A stretch of DNA of 64,000 nucleotides from Pedobacter changchengzhani (GCF_004354365.1 NZ_SJCY01000006.1:62001-126000); one strand, 5' to 3'; shown: positions 9,172 to 18,638, counted from the stretch's first letter. The notes: generated from the sequence alone by a model not told the origin. Numbers and translations are program-made.

Positions 9172-9628
9172 TTATTTAAATGTGTGCTTTCGTGGGTTAA
9201 GTAGTTAATAAGTGGAGCTTGATAACTAAATATTACTTTCGAGAGGCTAAATTCCGTTTTTGGTTAGCGCGGCCGTCACCCTGTCCCGATGCATCGGGAC
9301 AGGGACTTTACAGCAAGAAATATGCTAATCCCTAAAAGGCGCGATAGCAGTACCATAACCCTAAGTGTAAGGCTAGTGGAGAATTATCTTCATCCAAAAA
9401 ATTATCGAACTTAAGTTAATAAGCGCAATCATTAAAAAATTTAATCACCTATTGGCGCATTTAAAAATACAATAACTATCCTTAAAACATCAGAAGCACT
9501 CTTTTTCAAACTTAGGATGCTTTTTGATCTAATTTTCTTAAGCGATGTGTTCGCTGTAAATACAAAAGCGCAGGCATAAAAAAAGCCCTCGATAAAAATC
9601 GAAGGCTTGGTATTTAATTTATTAACAT
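9172..9628. other. gene-poor region with a CGTCACCCTG-type dispersed element
   Basis: No gene is supported in these 457 bp. A perfect 26-bp palindrome with 13-bp arms, centred on CCCGATGCATCGGG, occupies 9279-9304 and is preceded by CGTCACC. The following ACTTTACAGCAAGAAATATGC resembles the segment at about 36325-36350, so both appear to be copies of one dispersed element. A TTATCGAAC motif at about 9402 recurs in the 36.4-36.8 kb repeats. Confidence 0.5.
9583..9608 (-). terminator. intrinsic terminator of the PUR gene
   Basis: AAGCCCTCGAT (9583-9593) and ATCGAAGGCTT (9598-9608) form an 11-bp stem with one mismatch and an AAAA loop. On the minus strand it is followed by a T run (the A run at about 9577-9584). 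It starts 20 bp beyond the stop of the PUR gene. Confidence 0.85.
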
Positions 9629-9952
9629 TTAAAAAGAAAAATCGTCGTTTGGTTTTGTAGTATGCTCGCTATTTTCAGAATATTCGTAGCGCTTTTCAAC
9701 AACATCTTGGTTTGTTTTGATATAATCCACAGTTTCAGTTAAACCTTCAGTAAATTTTTCAAAATCTTCTTTATACAAAAAGATTTTGTGCTTCACAAAG
9801 ACACCGTCTTCTAATCTTTTCTTGCTCTCGGTAATTGTCAGGTAATAATCACCCGAACGAGTTGCTTTAACATCGAAGAAATAAGTTCTTTTACCTGCCC
9901 TTACTTTCTTCGAATAAACTTCTTCTCTCTCTTTGTTGTCAAATTCTCCCAT
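9629..9952 (-). CDS. PUR-family nucleic-acid-binding protein (DUF3276)
   Basis: A 107-residue protein of the DUF3276 / bacterial PUR-alpha-like family, almost confined to Bacteroidota and spirochaetes. The single PUR repeat is seen in VYSKKVRAGKRTYFFDVKATRSGDYYLTITESKKR, with alternating basic and aromatic residues that bind single-stranded purine-rich nucleic acid. A hydrophilic acidic tail follows. It is monocistronic with its own terminator. The cellular role is not established. Confidence 0.88.
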   Translation of the reverse strand: MGEFDNKEREEVYSKKVRAGKRTYFFDVKATRSGDYYLTITESKKRLEDGVFVKHKIFLYKEDFEKFTEGLTETVDYIKTNQDVVEKRYEYSENSEHTTKPNDDFSF

Positions 9953-10028
9953 GGTTGGTATTAGTGTTGATTTTGGTTTCGGTAAATATAAAGCAAATAT
10001 TTAAAGTTCAAAATATAAAAAGCATAAA

Positions 10029-11828
10029 TTAAAACACGTTGCTTTCTTCTTCCAATAACTGGTTATTATACAAATCGGTATAACGTCCACCTAGTTTAAG
10101 TAGCTCATTATGTGTGCCTTGTTCTACAATTTTCCCTTCATCCAACACTATAATTTTATCAGCATTTTTTATGGTCGATATTCTATGTGCAATAAGGATA
10201 CTTGTTTTATCCTTCATTATTTTGCCCAAGTTCTGCAAAATTTCCTCTTCCGTTTTAGTATCAACAGCCGAAAGGCAATCGTCGAAAATAAGCACTTTTG
10301 GCGATTTTATTAACGCTCTAGCAATAGAAACACGTTGTTTTTGTCCGCCCGACAGAGTAATTCCGCGTTCGCCAAGCATGGTTTCGAATCTGAGTTCAAA
10401 ATTCATAATGTTATGGTAAACTGAAGCACTTTTGGCGGCATCGTACACCGCTTCATCTGTTACGCTATCTAAACCAAAAGCAATGTTGTTTTTAATCGAA
10501 TCTGAAAATAGGAAAACTTCTTGCGGCACAAACCCGATTTGGTTGCGGTAATTACTAAGATTAAGCTCAGGCAATGTATAACCATCAACTTTAATTTTTC
10601 CGTTATCCACATCATACATTCTCATAATTAAATTGGCTAAAGTAGATTTTCCCGAACCCGTTTTACCAATAATCGCAACAAATTCTCCACTTTTAATCTC
10701 AAAATTTATATCCGTCAGCGCTTTTATTCCCGTATCCGGATAAGTAAAATTTACGTGCTCAAATTTAATGTTCCCTGTAAGTTCTACCTCACTTTGCTTG
10801 CCAGATTGAATATCGGGCGCAATATGTAAAAATTCATTAATCCTTTCTTGCGAAGCGGCTGCCCTTTGAATAAGTGATGTAACCCAACCCAACATGGTTA
10901 CCGGAAAAGTTAACTGCGTAATATAAATGATAAATTCGGCAATGTTACCCGCCGTTATACTGCCATTTATAACTTGAATTCCACCTACATATATCGTTAA
11001 TATCGTACTCATGCCAATTAACAAAAGCATGGTTGGGTAAAAAAGTGCCGATACCTTAACTAGGCTCATCGAATCTTCCTTATATTCATTGCTCTGAATT
11101 TTAAAAGTATCACGGGTATGATCTTCACGCACGTAAGATTTTATAATTCTAATACCTGAAAAACGCTCTTGTACAAAGCTGGATAAATCGGATAAGCGTT
11201 CTTGTATTCTACCACTCTTTTTAAAAATTAGCGTATTTACATAATAAATAATCACCACTAATAAGGGGAGTGGCAGTAAACAAAATATGGCCAGTTTTGC
11301 ATTTACATTAAACATCGATGTGATGATAAGAAGCGAAAGTACAAACGTATTAATGGTGTACATAATAGCAGGGCCAACATACATACGTACTCTATTTACA
11401 TCTTCCGTTGCACGGGCCATTAAATCGCCGGTGTTGTTTCGCCTGTAAAAACCTAAACTTAATCGCTGGTAATGCTGATAAATATCATTTTTCATGTCAA
11501 ACTCAATATGTCTCGACATTAATATGATGGTTTGACGCATTAAAAATAAAAATAAGCCACGCAAAATATACAAACTAATAACTAAAGTACCGAAAAATAA
11601 AAGTGTTTTGCTAAAAATATCATAGATGATTTCTTGACGGTTAAAGCCATTAAAAAGTGTATAAACCTGGATATTTTCGGTAATTAAATCGAAAGCATAG
11701 CCAATTACCTGCGCTGGTATTACGGCAAAAATATTAGAGATAACCACGAAAATGATGCCCGGGATAATTCTCCATTTGTATTTATAAAAGTATTTATTTA
11801 GATAACGTAAATGTTTCATACTGTACAA
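10029..11828 (-). CDS. ABC exporter, fused permease-ATPase (YheI/MdlA-like)
   Basis: A 599-residue half-transporter. Six transmembrane helices (about 20-320) are followed by the nucleotide-binding domain, with Walker A GKTGSGKST at 388-396, Q-loop VPQEVFLF, signature LSGGQ at 492-496 and Walker B VLIFDD at 512-517. The residue after the Walker B aspartate is Asp517 instead of the usual catalytic Glu. This is seen in some YheI/BmrC-type subunits and suggests a weak or partner-dependent ATPase site. No second subunit gene is adjacent. Substrate unknown: drug or lipid export are the usual roles. An internal ATG at 11819 is an equally good start. Confidence 0.9.
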   Translation of the reverse strand: MYSMKHLRYLNKYFYKYKWRIIPGIIFVVISNIFAVIPAQVIGYAFDLITENIQVYTLFNGFNRQEIIYDIFSKTLLFFGTLVISLYILRGLFLFLMRQTIILMSRHIEFDMKNDIYQHYQRLSLGFYRRNNTGDLMARATEDVNRVRMYVGPAIMYTINTFVLSLLIITSMFNVNAKLAIFCLLPLPLLVVIIYYVNTLIFKKSGRIQERLSDLSSFVQERFSGIRIIKSYVREDHTRDTFKIQSNEYKEDSMSLVKVSALFYPTMLLLIGMSTILTIYVGGIQVINGSITAGNIAEFIIYITQLTFPVTMLGWVTSLIQRAAASQERINEFLHIAPDIQSGKQSEVELTGNIKFEHVNFTYPDTGIKALTDINFEIKSGEFVAIIGKTGSGKSTLANLIMRMYDVDNGKIKVDGYTLPELNLSNYRNQIGFVPQEVFLFSDSIKNNIAFGLDSVTDEAVYDAAKSASVYHNIMNFELRFETMLGERGITLSGGQKQRVSIARALIKSPKVLIFDDCLSAVDTKTEEEILQNLGKIMKDKTSILIAHRISTIKNADKIIVLDEGKIVEQGTHNELLKLGGRYTDLYNNQLLEEESNVF

Positions 11829-11927
11829 ACTTATATAATTTGTATAGCTTCAGCCAACAAATTGTTTAATAGAACTGTAATTTTATTATTGTTATACTAA
11901 AATCGTGTATAAGTGGTTTTTTTATTT

Positions 11928-11935
11928 TAATTTTG
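11928..11935 (+). promoter_or_regulatory. -7 element of the dehydrogenase gene
   Basis: TAATTTTG matches TAnnTTTG and lies 23 nt before the ATG at 11959. It sits inside the upstream in-frame extension (ATG at 11905), supporting the shorter protein. No clear -33 box. Confidence 0.4.
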
Positions 11936-11958
11936 CGCCGTTAAGAATACTTAATATT

Positions 11959-13047
11959 ATGCCTACAAATTCTAATTCAGACTATTCAATATTAAATCAA
12001 TTGAGTGCCTATGGGCACAAAAAGTTGGTTTTTTGCAATGATGCTGATTCTGGTTTAAAAGCAATTATTGCCATACACGATACCACACTGGGCCCAGCAT
12101 TGGGCGGTACAAGGATGTGGAGTTACGCCACCGAAGGTGAAGCTTTGCAAGATGCGTTGCGTTTATCGAGAGGGATGACTTATAAAGCAGCTATTACAGG
12201 TTTAAATTTAGGAGGTGGCAAAGGTGTAATTATTGGCGATTCGAGAAAAGACAAGACTGAAGCCTTGATGCGCAGCTACGGTAAATTTATAAAAAACCTA
12301 AACGGTGAATTTATAACTGCCGAAGAAATGGGCACCAATACCAGAGATATGGAGTTTATCCGCATGGAAACTAGCCATGTTACAGGTGTGCCCGAATCGC
12401 TGGGCGGTGCCGGAAATCCTGCTCCATTTACTGCTCAAGGTGTGTATTTAGGCATAAAAGCAAGCGTAAAAGAAGTTTTTGGTACGGATATGCTTGCAGG
12501 CAGAACCATTGTTGTACAAGGAATTGGGAATGTGGGTGAGCATTTAGTAGCATTACTAAGAAAAGAAAATGCTGAAGTGTTAATTAGCGATATTAACCAA
12601 GAGCAATTAACGTATGTTGCTAAAAAATATAAAGCCAAACCAATTGATGCCGATAAAATTTTCGGTATTGCTGCTGATGTTTACGCACCCTGCGCAATGG
12701 GAGCAACGGTAAACAGTAAAACGATTGCAAAAATGAAGTTCGCTATTATTGCAGGTTCTGCAAATAATCAATTGAAAGATGAAATAGCAGACAGTGAATT
12801 ATTATTGAAAAAAGGGATTTTATTTGCGCCCGATTACGTTATAAATGCAGGTGGTTTAATTGCTTGCTATTCAGAATTGACAGGTTTTAGCAAAAAAAGA
12901 ACGGTACAGCTTACCGAAAACATTTATGAAGCTACCAGAAATGTAATTAAATTAAGCAAAGCAGAAAATATTGCTACAAATATTGCAGCAAACCGAATTG
13001 CAGAAAAACGGATTGCTGATATAAAGAAAATTAACTCAACTTATTAA
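11959..13047 (+). CDS. Glu/Leu/Phe/Val dehydrogenase (leucine-dehydrogenase type)
   Basis: A 362-residue amino-acid dehydrogenase that oxidatively deaminates branched-chain amino acids to 2-oxo acids with NAD+. The N-terminal dimerisation/substrate domain carries GGTRMW, the substrate lysine Lys76 in RGMTYKAA, and the GGGKG motif at 85-89 with catalytic Lys88. The Rossmann domain has VVQGIGNVG around 178-186. Length (about 360) fits leucine dehydrogenase rather than glutamate dehydrogenase. The start at 11959 matches the family N-terminus; the 18 extra residues of the upstream ATG overlap the promoter element. nusB follows 40 bp later and may be read through. Confidence 0.9.
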   Translation: MPTNSNSDYSILNQLSAYGHKKLVFCNDADSGLKAIIAIHDTTLGPALGGTRMWSYATEGEALQDALRLSRGMTYKAAITGLNLGGGKGVIIGDSRKDKTEALMRSYGKFIKNLNGEFITAEEMGTNTRDMEFIRMETSHVTGVPESLGGAGNPAPFTAQGVYLGIKASVKEVFGTDMLAGRTIVVQGIGNVGEHLVALLRKENAEVLISDINQEQLTYVAKKYKAKPIDADKIFGIAADVYAPCAMGATVNSKTIAKMKFAIIAGSANNQLKDEIADSELLLKKGILFAPDYVINAGGLIACYSELTGFSKKRTVQLTENIYEATRNVIKLSKAENIATNIAANRIAEKRIADIKKINSTY

Positions 13048-13087
13048 ATAATTAAAAAAGGCTAACAGCCACATCGTTCTTACATTC

Positions 13088-14038
13088 ATGTTAAATAGAA
13101 GGCACTTAAGAATTAAAGCTTTGCAAAACATATTTGCTTGGCATCTTACAAACAAAAAAGACATTAAAGGCGAGTTAAAAACCTTAATGCAAAGCATTGA
13201 TAGTGTTTATGAAATGTACATTTGGATGCTATCGTTAATGGTAGAGGTTACCGAGTTTACGGCTAATGATGCTGCCGAACGTGCAAACAAGCATATTAAA
13301 TCTGCTGATGATTTAAACCCGAACATGAAGTTGTTGCACAACAAGTTTAGTGTAATGTTGCAACAAAACCCTGATTATGTTTCGGCCATAAAAAAGTATG
13401 ATGTAAGCTGGGGTTTTGATCCAGAAATCCGTAAAACAGTTTATAATGCATTAAAAGCATCAAAAGAATATGCAACTTATTTAGCTGATGAAAATGATAG
13501 TCTTGAATCTTCAAAAGATATCATCAAATACATTTTTCGTAAAATCTTGCTAAAAAATCAAACCGTTCTTCAAGTGTTTGAAGAAAAGTTTATCAATTGG
13601 CAGGTAGATAACGAAGTGATGAAAGGAATGGTAGCAAAAACGCTAAAGAATTTCACTTCGGAAGATCCTTTTAAAAATAAGCTGACTGAAATTAGTGCCG
13701 ATTGGGTAGAAGATAGCAAATTTGTGCAAGATTTGTTTATTTATACTTTGCAAAACGACGCAAAATATCAAGAAATGATCGCCGAGAGAACCAAAAACTG
13801 GGAATCGGAAAGAATTGCTTTAATGGATACCATTTTAATGAAAATGGCAATTTGCGAATTACTTAATTTCCCTTCAATTCCTGTTAAAGTTACCATAAAC
13901 GAATACTTAGAACTGTCAAAAGATTACAGTACACCGAAAAGTAATTCGTTTATTAACGGTATTTTAGATAAAATTTTAGGCGATCTTAAAAAGAACAACA
14001 CGCTTAAAAAAATTGGTAGAGGACTGATAGAAGATTAA
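13088..14038 (+). CDS. nusB: transcription antitermination protein NusB (long Bacteroidota form)
   Basis: A 316-residue NusB, much longer than the roughly 140-residue E. coli protein. The N-terminus MLNRRHLRIKALQNIFAW and the C-terminal RTKNWESERIALMDTILMKMAICELLNFPSIPVKV...SKDYSTPKSNSFINGILDKIL block are the conserved NusB portions. The middle (about 40-200) is a Bacteroidota-specific helical insertion or duplication. NusB joins NusE/S10 in rRNA antitermination. The downstream DUF1573 gene starts 1 bp after the stop, so nusB, DUF1573 and yajC form an operon. Confidence 0.9.
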   Translation: MLNRRHLRIKALQNIFAWHLTNKKDIKGELKTLMQSIDSVYEMYIWMLSLMVEVTEFTANDAAERANKHIKSADDLNPNMKLLHNKFSVMLQQNPDYVSAIKKYDVSWGFDPEIRKTVYNALKASKEYATYLADENDSLESSKDIIKYIFRKILLKNQTVLQVFEEKFINWQVDNEVMKGMVAKTLKNFTSEDPFKNKLTEISADWVEDSKFVQDLFIYTLQNDAKYQEMIAERTKNWESERIALMDTILMKMAICELLNFPSIPVKVTINEYLELSKDYSTPKSNSFINGILDKILGDLKKNNTLKKIGRGLIED

Positions 14039-14039
14039 T

Positions 14040-14486
14040 ATGAAGAATTTAATTATTATTGCCATTTGTGCTGTTACATTAATAGCTTGCCACAATGCCA
14101 ATAACGGTGCAAAAGCGCCAAATGTATCCGTAGGAAATGAAAAAAAAGCTATAATTCCATCCGCAGATGCGCCAATAATTGCTTTTGAAAGAGAAGTTTT
14201 CGATTTTGGTAAAATTGTAGAGGGCGAAAAAGTTCAACACGATTTTAAATTCATCAATAAAGGTAAAACACCGCTAATTATTACAGAAGCAATTGCAACT
14301 TGTGGCTGCACAATGCCCGAAGTGCCAAAAGAACCTATTTTACCAGGCGGAGAAGGCACTGTTAAAGTTATATTTAGTAGCCAAGGTAAAATGGGCATTC
14401 AAGATAAAGTAATTACCATTACTTCAAATGCAAATCCATCACAAAGTATGGTTCACTTAGTTGGCGAAGTTGTAGAGAAGAATTAA
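14040..14486 (+). CDS. DUF1573 lipoprotein
   Basis: A 148-residue exported protein. Residues 1-17 form a lipoprotein signal with lipobox LIAC and the lipidated Cys17. The rest is a DUF1573 domain, an Ig/MSP-like beta-sandwich, with FDFGKIVEGEKVQHDFKFINKGKTPLII and the conserved TCGCTMPEVP motif. These proteins sit in the Bacteroidota periplasm or outer membrane and their function is unknown. It is tightly coupled to nusB (1 bp) and followed by yajC after 47 bp, a conserved gene order in the phylum. Confidence 0.88.
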   Translation: MKNLIIIAICAVTLIACHNANNGAKAPNVSVGNEKKAIIPSADAPIIAFEREVFDFGKIVEGEKVQHDFKFINKGKTPLIITEAIATCGCTMPEVPKEPILPGGEGTVKVIFSSQGKMGIQDKVITITSNANPSQSMVHLVGEVVEKN

Positions 14487-14533
14487 TTTATCTTAAAAAA
14501 GCATATAAAAATTCAATATAAAATAGAAAAAAC

Positions 14534-14848
14534 ATGACAACAACAATAATTTTGCAAGCAGCGGCAGGCGGTTTTGATCCGAAGATGCTAATCATGATGG
14601 GTGCAATCGTAATCGTATTCTACTTTTTTATGATTCGTCCGCAAGTTAAAAAAGCAAAAGACCATAAAAAATTGGTAGATGATTTAAAGAAAGGCGATAA
14701 AATTGTAACTACTGCGGGTATTCACGGTCGTATATTCGATTCTAACGATACTACTTTTTTAATTGAAGTAGAAGGTGGAACTAAAATCCGTTTCGATAAA
14801 ACTGCAGTTTCTTTAGATGCAACAAAAGCATTAGCGCCAAAAGCATAA
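14534..14848 (+). CDS. yajC: preprotein translocase subunit YajC
   Basis: A 104-residue single-pass membrane protein of the SecDF-YajC accessory complex. After a short N-terminus there is one transmembrane helix (about 19-33), then the conserved FMIRPQVKKAKDHKKLVDDLKKGDKIVTTAGIHG motif. This is the family signature. It is the last gene of the nusB operon, ending in a strong terminator; secDF is not adjacent here. Confidence 0.95.
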   Translation: MTTTIILQAAAGGFDPKMLIMMGAIVIVFYFFMIRPQVKKAKDHKKLVDDLKKGDKIVTTAGIHGRIFDSNDTTFLIEVEGGTKIRFDKTAVSLDATKALAPKA

Positions 14849-14866
14849 TTTTAATAATATTTTTTA

Positions 14867-14898
14867 AAAAGCTACTTGAGCAATCAAGTAGCTTTTTT
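14867..14898. terminator. bidirectional terminator after yajC
   Basis: GCTACTTGA (14871-14879) and TCAAGTAGC (14884-14892) form a perfect 9-bp stem with a 4-nt loop, extended by A and T runs on both sides. It serves yajC on the plus strand and the convergent MORN/TonB-like gene on the minus strand, overlapping that gene's stop. Confidence 0.88.
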
Positions 14899-15829
14899 AT
14901 TCAGCTAAAGTTATAGAAATACCAAACTTTACTTTTACAGCTATCCCATGTTGTATTCCAGGATGCCAATAACCTGATTTATTAAATACCCTCACTATCT
15001 CTTTTTTTATAACATTATCAACATTATCTGGAAATATAATCTCCTTTATAGCGCCGTCAGTATCTACCACGAATTGGAGATATAATTTTTTACTTTCCTT
15101 GGGTATAACAAAATCATCTGCAAATCTAATTTGACGTAGAAGTTCATAAAATAAATCCCTACCACCGGCATAAGTTGGCGGAGCACCTTCGGTTTTATAT
15201 TTGTGAGTTTTCCCGTCGTTTGAGGTTGATATTCCAGATATAAATTTTCCATCTTTAAAAACTTCTTCATAAGTTCCTTTATCAAATCTTCCTTTCCATA
15301 ACCCATCCTGAACACTATTAACATAATTTCCCTCTTCCAATTTCTCTTTGGTTTCCTCTTTAAAATATCCTGTGCCGTCTTTAACGGTTTGGTTTCCTAG
15401 CGAATCGAAGTAGCTAATAATTTTGCTCGAAAAGTTCTTTTTCAAATCATAACTGATGATACTGACGGATTTTATTTTTCCATTTCTATAGAAAGTACGA
15501 TCTTCACCGTTAGGTCTTCCTCCCACATAATTAACTTCCTCTGTTAAAACCCCTTGCTCATCAAATTTTTTAACTATTCCTTCATAAACTAAAGTAGGCT
15601 CATATCTTGAAAGTTGTCCTATCGTCTTTTGATTGTCATTCATGTAAAATTCAGATAAATTGAATAGTATAGAACCAGAATCGGGCTCTGCGATGACGCG
15701 TCGATAATCAGCATTCGCCTTATCTTTTGTAATAACGTCATCTTTAATATAATATACATTTTGGCGTTTTTGCGCAGATGTACATAAACAGGCGAGTAAT
15801 AAAGCCACTAATAAGTAATGTTTTTTCAT
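14897..15829 (-). CDS. exported MORN-repeat protein with TonB C-terminal-like domain
   Basis: A 310-residue protein with a signal peptide (about 1-19, ending CTSAQ). The middle (about 95-200) has MORN/YwqK-like repeats such as GRPNGEDRTFYRNGKIKS and GLWKGRFDKGTYEEVFKDGKFISG. The last 80 residues, including LQFVVDTDGAIKEIIFPDNVDN and FNKSGYWHPGIQHGIAVKVKFGISI, match the TonB C-terminal fold of Bacteroidota energy-transducer-like proteins. There is no N-terminal membrane anchor or proline-rich spacer, so a true TonB role is doubtful. It lies opposite to the genes on both sides. Confidence 0.72.
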   Translation of the reverse strand: MKKHYLLVALLLACLCTSAQKRQNVYYIKDDVITKDKANADYRRVIAEPDSGSILFNLSEFYMNDNQKTIGQLSRYEPTLVYEGIVKKFDEQGVLTEEVNYVGGRPNGEDRTFYRNGKIKSVSIISYDLKKNFSSKIISYFDSLGNQTVKDGTGYFKEETKEKLEEGNYVNSVQDGLWKGRFDKGTYEEVFKDGKFISGISTSNDGKTHKYKTEGAPPTYAGGRDLFYELLRQIRFADDFVIPKESKKLYLQFVVDTDGAIKEIIFPDNVDNVIKKEIVRVFNKSGYWHPGIQHGIAVKVKFGISITLAE

Positions 15830-16009
15830 TCAAGAGTATTTTTATTCACAAATATATATAATTTTAGATGATGCAAATTGAACAGGTAAAATTAATAAAC
15901 CGTTAATAATGATTTAATTCCTTATCGCCTTACTTTACTTTTACTACATTTGATCGAATCCTATATTTTAGGCGCAGTTTAGCCCAAAAATCGGTTATTT
16001 TATTTTTTT

Positions 16010-16957
16010 ATGCCATTTATTAAACTTACAAAATTAGAGAAACGCAGGGTATTTACCTTTTTAGCATGCCTATTGTTTGCTATTGGTGCTTGGCTTTTTT
16101 TGGCATTGAAGAATAAATATATTTACACAGCCAAAACGGTGCTGATTTATAAAGATTTTCCTCAAAAGCGAGCGTTTAATCCACTGCAATCTGATACCGT
16201 TAACTTAAAAGTTGAGGGTACAGGTTGGCAATTGCTATTTTCTAGGTTGCGTATCAATCCACAATCTATTATTTTAAGTCTAAATCAGCTTAATACCAAA
16301 AACTTTATCATTTCGTCTGATCAATTAAGCAGTATAAATAAGCAGTTAGACAGTAGGCAAAAAGTAATATCGTTAATACCAGACACATTATATTTCGATT
16401 TTTCGAAGCGAACGGTAAAACGCGTACCCATTCGGCTGATTAGGAAAGTTGGCTTTGTTAAGCAATTTGATCTTTCGAGCGAAATAAAAATGGTACCAAA
16501 GTTTGTAACTATTTCGGGTCCGTTAGAAGAATTGGAGAAAATAACAGATTGGCCAACAGATACTTTAAAAATAGTTGGTGTATCAGGTAATATAACTAAA
16601 CGTATAGCAATGCAACACAGCACGTTAAAGAATGTGAGTATATTTCCATCTTCTGTTCAGGTTACGCTTCCTGTTGATGAGTTTACCGAAAAGACATTGG
16701 AAGTGCCGATTAAAATTTTAAATAATTATAGTTACAACAATATTAAGCTTTATCCTAATAAAGTTAAGGTAACTTTTGTTGTGGCGCTGAGCAACTTCAG
16801 TCAAATAGACGAAGATTTTATTGAGGCGAGTGTTGATGTTCAAGAGTGGCAAAATTTTGGCCATTCAAAACTCACAGTTAAGGTGCTTCAATTTCCGGCC
16901 TATTGTAAATTAGTTAGTATTGTACCATCAAAAGTTGATTTTTTAGTAGATAAATAA
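16010..16957 (+). CDS. YbbR-like (CdaR-type) domain protein
   Basis: A 315-residue protein with one N-terminal transmembrane anchor (about 16-32) followed by extracytoplasmic YbbR-like repeats (about 35-310), seen in the beta-rich VTISGPLEELEKI and VTLPVDEFTEKTLEVPIKI segments. In Firmicutes such proteins (CdaR) regulate the diadenylate cyclase CdaA; in Bacteroidota the YbbR gene usually travels with coaE and its role is unclear. The stop codon overlaps the coaE start (TAATG), so the two are translationally coupled. Confidence 0.8.
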   Translation: MPFIKLTKLEKRRVFTFLACLLFAIGAWLFLALKNKYIYTAKTVLIYKDFPQKRAFNPLQSDTVNLKVEGTGWQLLFSRLRINPQSIILSLNQLNTKNFIISSDQLSSINKQLDSRQKVISLIPDTLYFDFSKRTVKRVPIRLIRKVGFVKQFDLSSEIKMVPKFVTISGPLEELEKITDWPTDTLKIVGVSGNITKRIAMQHSTLKNVSIFPSSVQVTLPVDEFTEKTLEVPIKILNNYSYNNIKLYPNKVKVTFVVALSNFSQIDEDFIEASVDVQEWQNFGHSKLTVKVLQFPAYCKLVSIVPSKVDFLVDK

Positions 16958-17568
16958 TGTTTAAAGTAGGAATAACAGGTGGTATTGGTAGCGGAAAAAC
17001 CACGGTTTGTAAGGTTTTCGAGGTTTTGGGCATTCCTGTGTTTTATGCAGATACGGTGGCTAAAGAAATCATGGTAAAAGATGATGTACTAATTAACGGC
17101 ATTGAAGCCACTTTTGGGGCAGAAAGCTATTTTGCAAATGGTAAATTAAATAATAAACACATTGCAAACATTGTTTTTAATAACGAAGCAGAACTTGCAA
17201 AGCTAAATGCACTTGTTCACCCCGCAGTATTTAGGGCCTTTAATGATTGGGGAAATTCAATGCCCAACACGGTGCCATATACTTTAAAAGAGGCTGCTTT
17301 GCTTTTCGAAAGTAAATCGTACACGATGTGCGATACGACCATTTTGGTAACGGCGCCGATTGAATTGAGATTACAAAGAGTAATGGAACGAGATGGCGTA
17401 ACCGAAGCGCAAGTTAAAGCAAGAATGGATAAACAGTTTAGCGATGAGGAAAAAGCTAAATTGGCCGTACACTTTATTGTAAATGATGAAAAAAATGCCA
17501 TTATTGAACAGGTTTTTGCTTTGCACAATCACTTTTTAGCAAAAGCAAGTGCTCAAAGAAATCTTTAA
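16957..17568 (+). CDS. coaE: dephospho-CoA kinase
   Basis: A 203-residue CoaE, catalysing the last step of coenzyme A synthesis (dephospho-CoA + ATP to CoA). The P-loop GGIGSGKTT is at residues 7-15. The family motifs FYADTVAKEIM, HPAVFRAF and RMDKQFSDEEK with the VNDE segment near the C-terminus are all present. The length is normal. It overlaps the YbbR gene by one base. Confidence 0.95.
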   Translation: MFKVGITGGIGSGKTTVCKVFEVLGIPVFYADTVAKEIMVKDDVLINGIEATFGAESYFANGKLNNKHIANIVFNNEAELAKLNALVHPAVFRAFNDWGNSMPNTVPYTLKEAALLFESKSYTMCDTTILVTAPIELRLQRVMERDGVTEAQVKARMDKQFSDEEKAKLAVHFIVNDEKNAIIEQVFALHNHFLAKASAQRNL

Positions 17569-17604
17569 ACTTTACATTGTGGCTAGCCAATTTATATCCT
17601 AAGA

Positions 17605-18549
17605 ATGATTTTAGACGATTTTATTACGATTACGCCAGCAGGATTGTACTGCGTTTATGGCGATTTTTATTTGGATCCGCAACAAGCAGTTAAACAAGCT
17701 GTGGTTTCTCATGCGCACGGCGACCATGCAATTGGTGGAAGTGAGAACGTTTATTGCACCAAACCTACAGCAACATTTATGCAACACCGGTATAGAAAAT
17801 TTGCCGCTGTCGATTTTCATTTAAAAGGTTATAAAGAAGTTTTTAAAATAAAAGAAGTTGAAATTTCATTTTATCCAGCCGGACATATTTTGGGTTCTAG
17901 TCAAGTACTTATGGTGTACCAAGGTGTAAAGTATTTATATACTGGCGATTATAAAATAGAATTTGACCCTACTTGCGAACCATTTGAGTTTGTAAATGCC
18001 GATGTTTTAATTACCGAAAGTACATTTGCCAATCCTGAAACGATACACCCTTCGTCGATTGATGAAATTAAAAAGTTTAATGAAACGCGCTCAAATATTA
18101 TGCTCGGTGCGTATGCTTTAGGTAAAAGTCAGCGCATTATTCATTTGTTAAACGAAAACTGTTCCGATAAAACCATTATGGTACATCATAGTATTTTACC
18201 TTTTGTAAAGATATATGAACAATATGGCGTGCAGTTGGGCAATTACAAATTATACGATCGCAAAGCGATGAAAAATAACCAAGAACAACAAGTTTACATC
18301 GTGCCACCAATGGTTTTTCACAGTTATCACAAAGCAATAAATGTAATTCGTGTATTTGCCTCTGGCTGGAAAAACCTGCAACAACAAAATGGAATTTCGC
18401 TATATATATCCGATCATGCAGATTGGAATGCCGTATTAAAAACGATTGATAAAGTGGACCCCAAACAAGTTTGGACTTTGCATGGAGATGGAAAACCGCT
18501 GAAAGAATATTTTAAAGATAGGTTAACAGTGAAAATACTTAACCCATAA
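17605..18549 (+). CDS. MBL-fold exonuclease-like protein (ligase-associated exonuclease family)
   Basis: A 314-residue metallo-beta-lactamase/beta-CASP-type protein. The metal-binding motif SHAHGDH is at residues 35-41, and PAGHILGSSQVLM, YTGDYK and the late ISDHADWN motif are clear. It matches the DNA ligase-associated damage-response exonuclease and mRNA-processing-like MBL families. In other genomes the relative is encoded beside an ATP-dependent ligase and a DEXH helicase. Neither is present here, so the repair role is inferred from family only. A tiny DUF5522 gene follows. Confidence 0.75.
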   Translation: MILDDFITITPAGLYCVYGDFYLDPQQAVKQAVVSHAHGDHAIGGSENVYCTKPTATFMQHRYRKFAAVDFHLKGYKEVFKIKEVEISFYPAGHILGSSQVLMVYQGVKYLYTGDYKIEFDPTCEPFEFVNADVLITESTFANPETIHPSSIDEIKKFNETRSNIMLGAYALGKSQRIIHLLNENCSDKTIMVHHSILPFVKIYEQYGVQLGNYKLYDRKAMKNNQEQQVYIVPPMVFHSYHKAINVIRVFASGWKNLQQQNGISLYISDHADWNAVLKTIDKVDPKQVWTLHGDGKPLKEYFKDRLTVKILNP

Positions 18550-18638
18550 AATGAATGCGTGAATTTGTTCGAAAAGCATCTCTATACGGAATGAAGGAAC
18601 TGATAGGTCATTTAAAATTCAATCCCCAATAATTAAAC

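Noticed and set aside
14897..15829. YwqK-family antitoxin
   Set aside because: MORN-like repeats are shared, but the signal peptide and TonB-like C-terminus do not fit a cytosolic antitoxin and there is no toxin partner.
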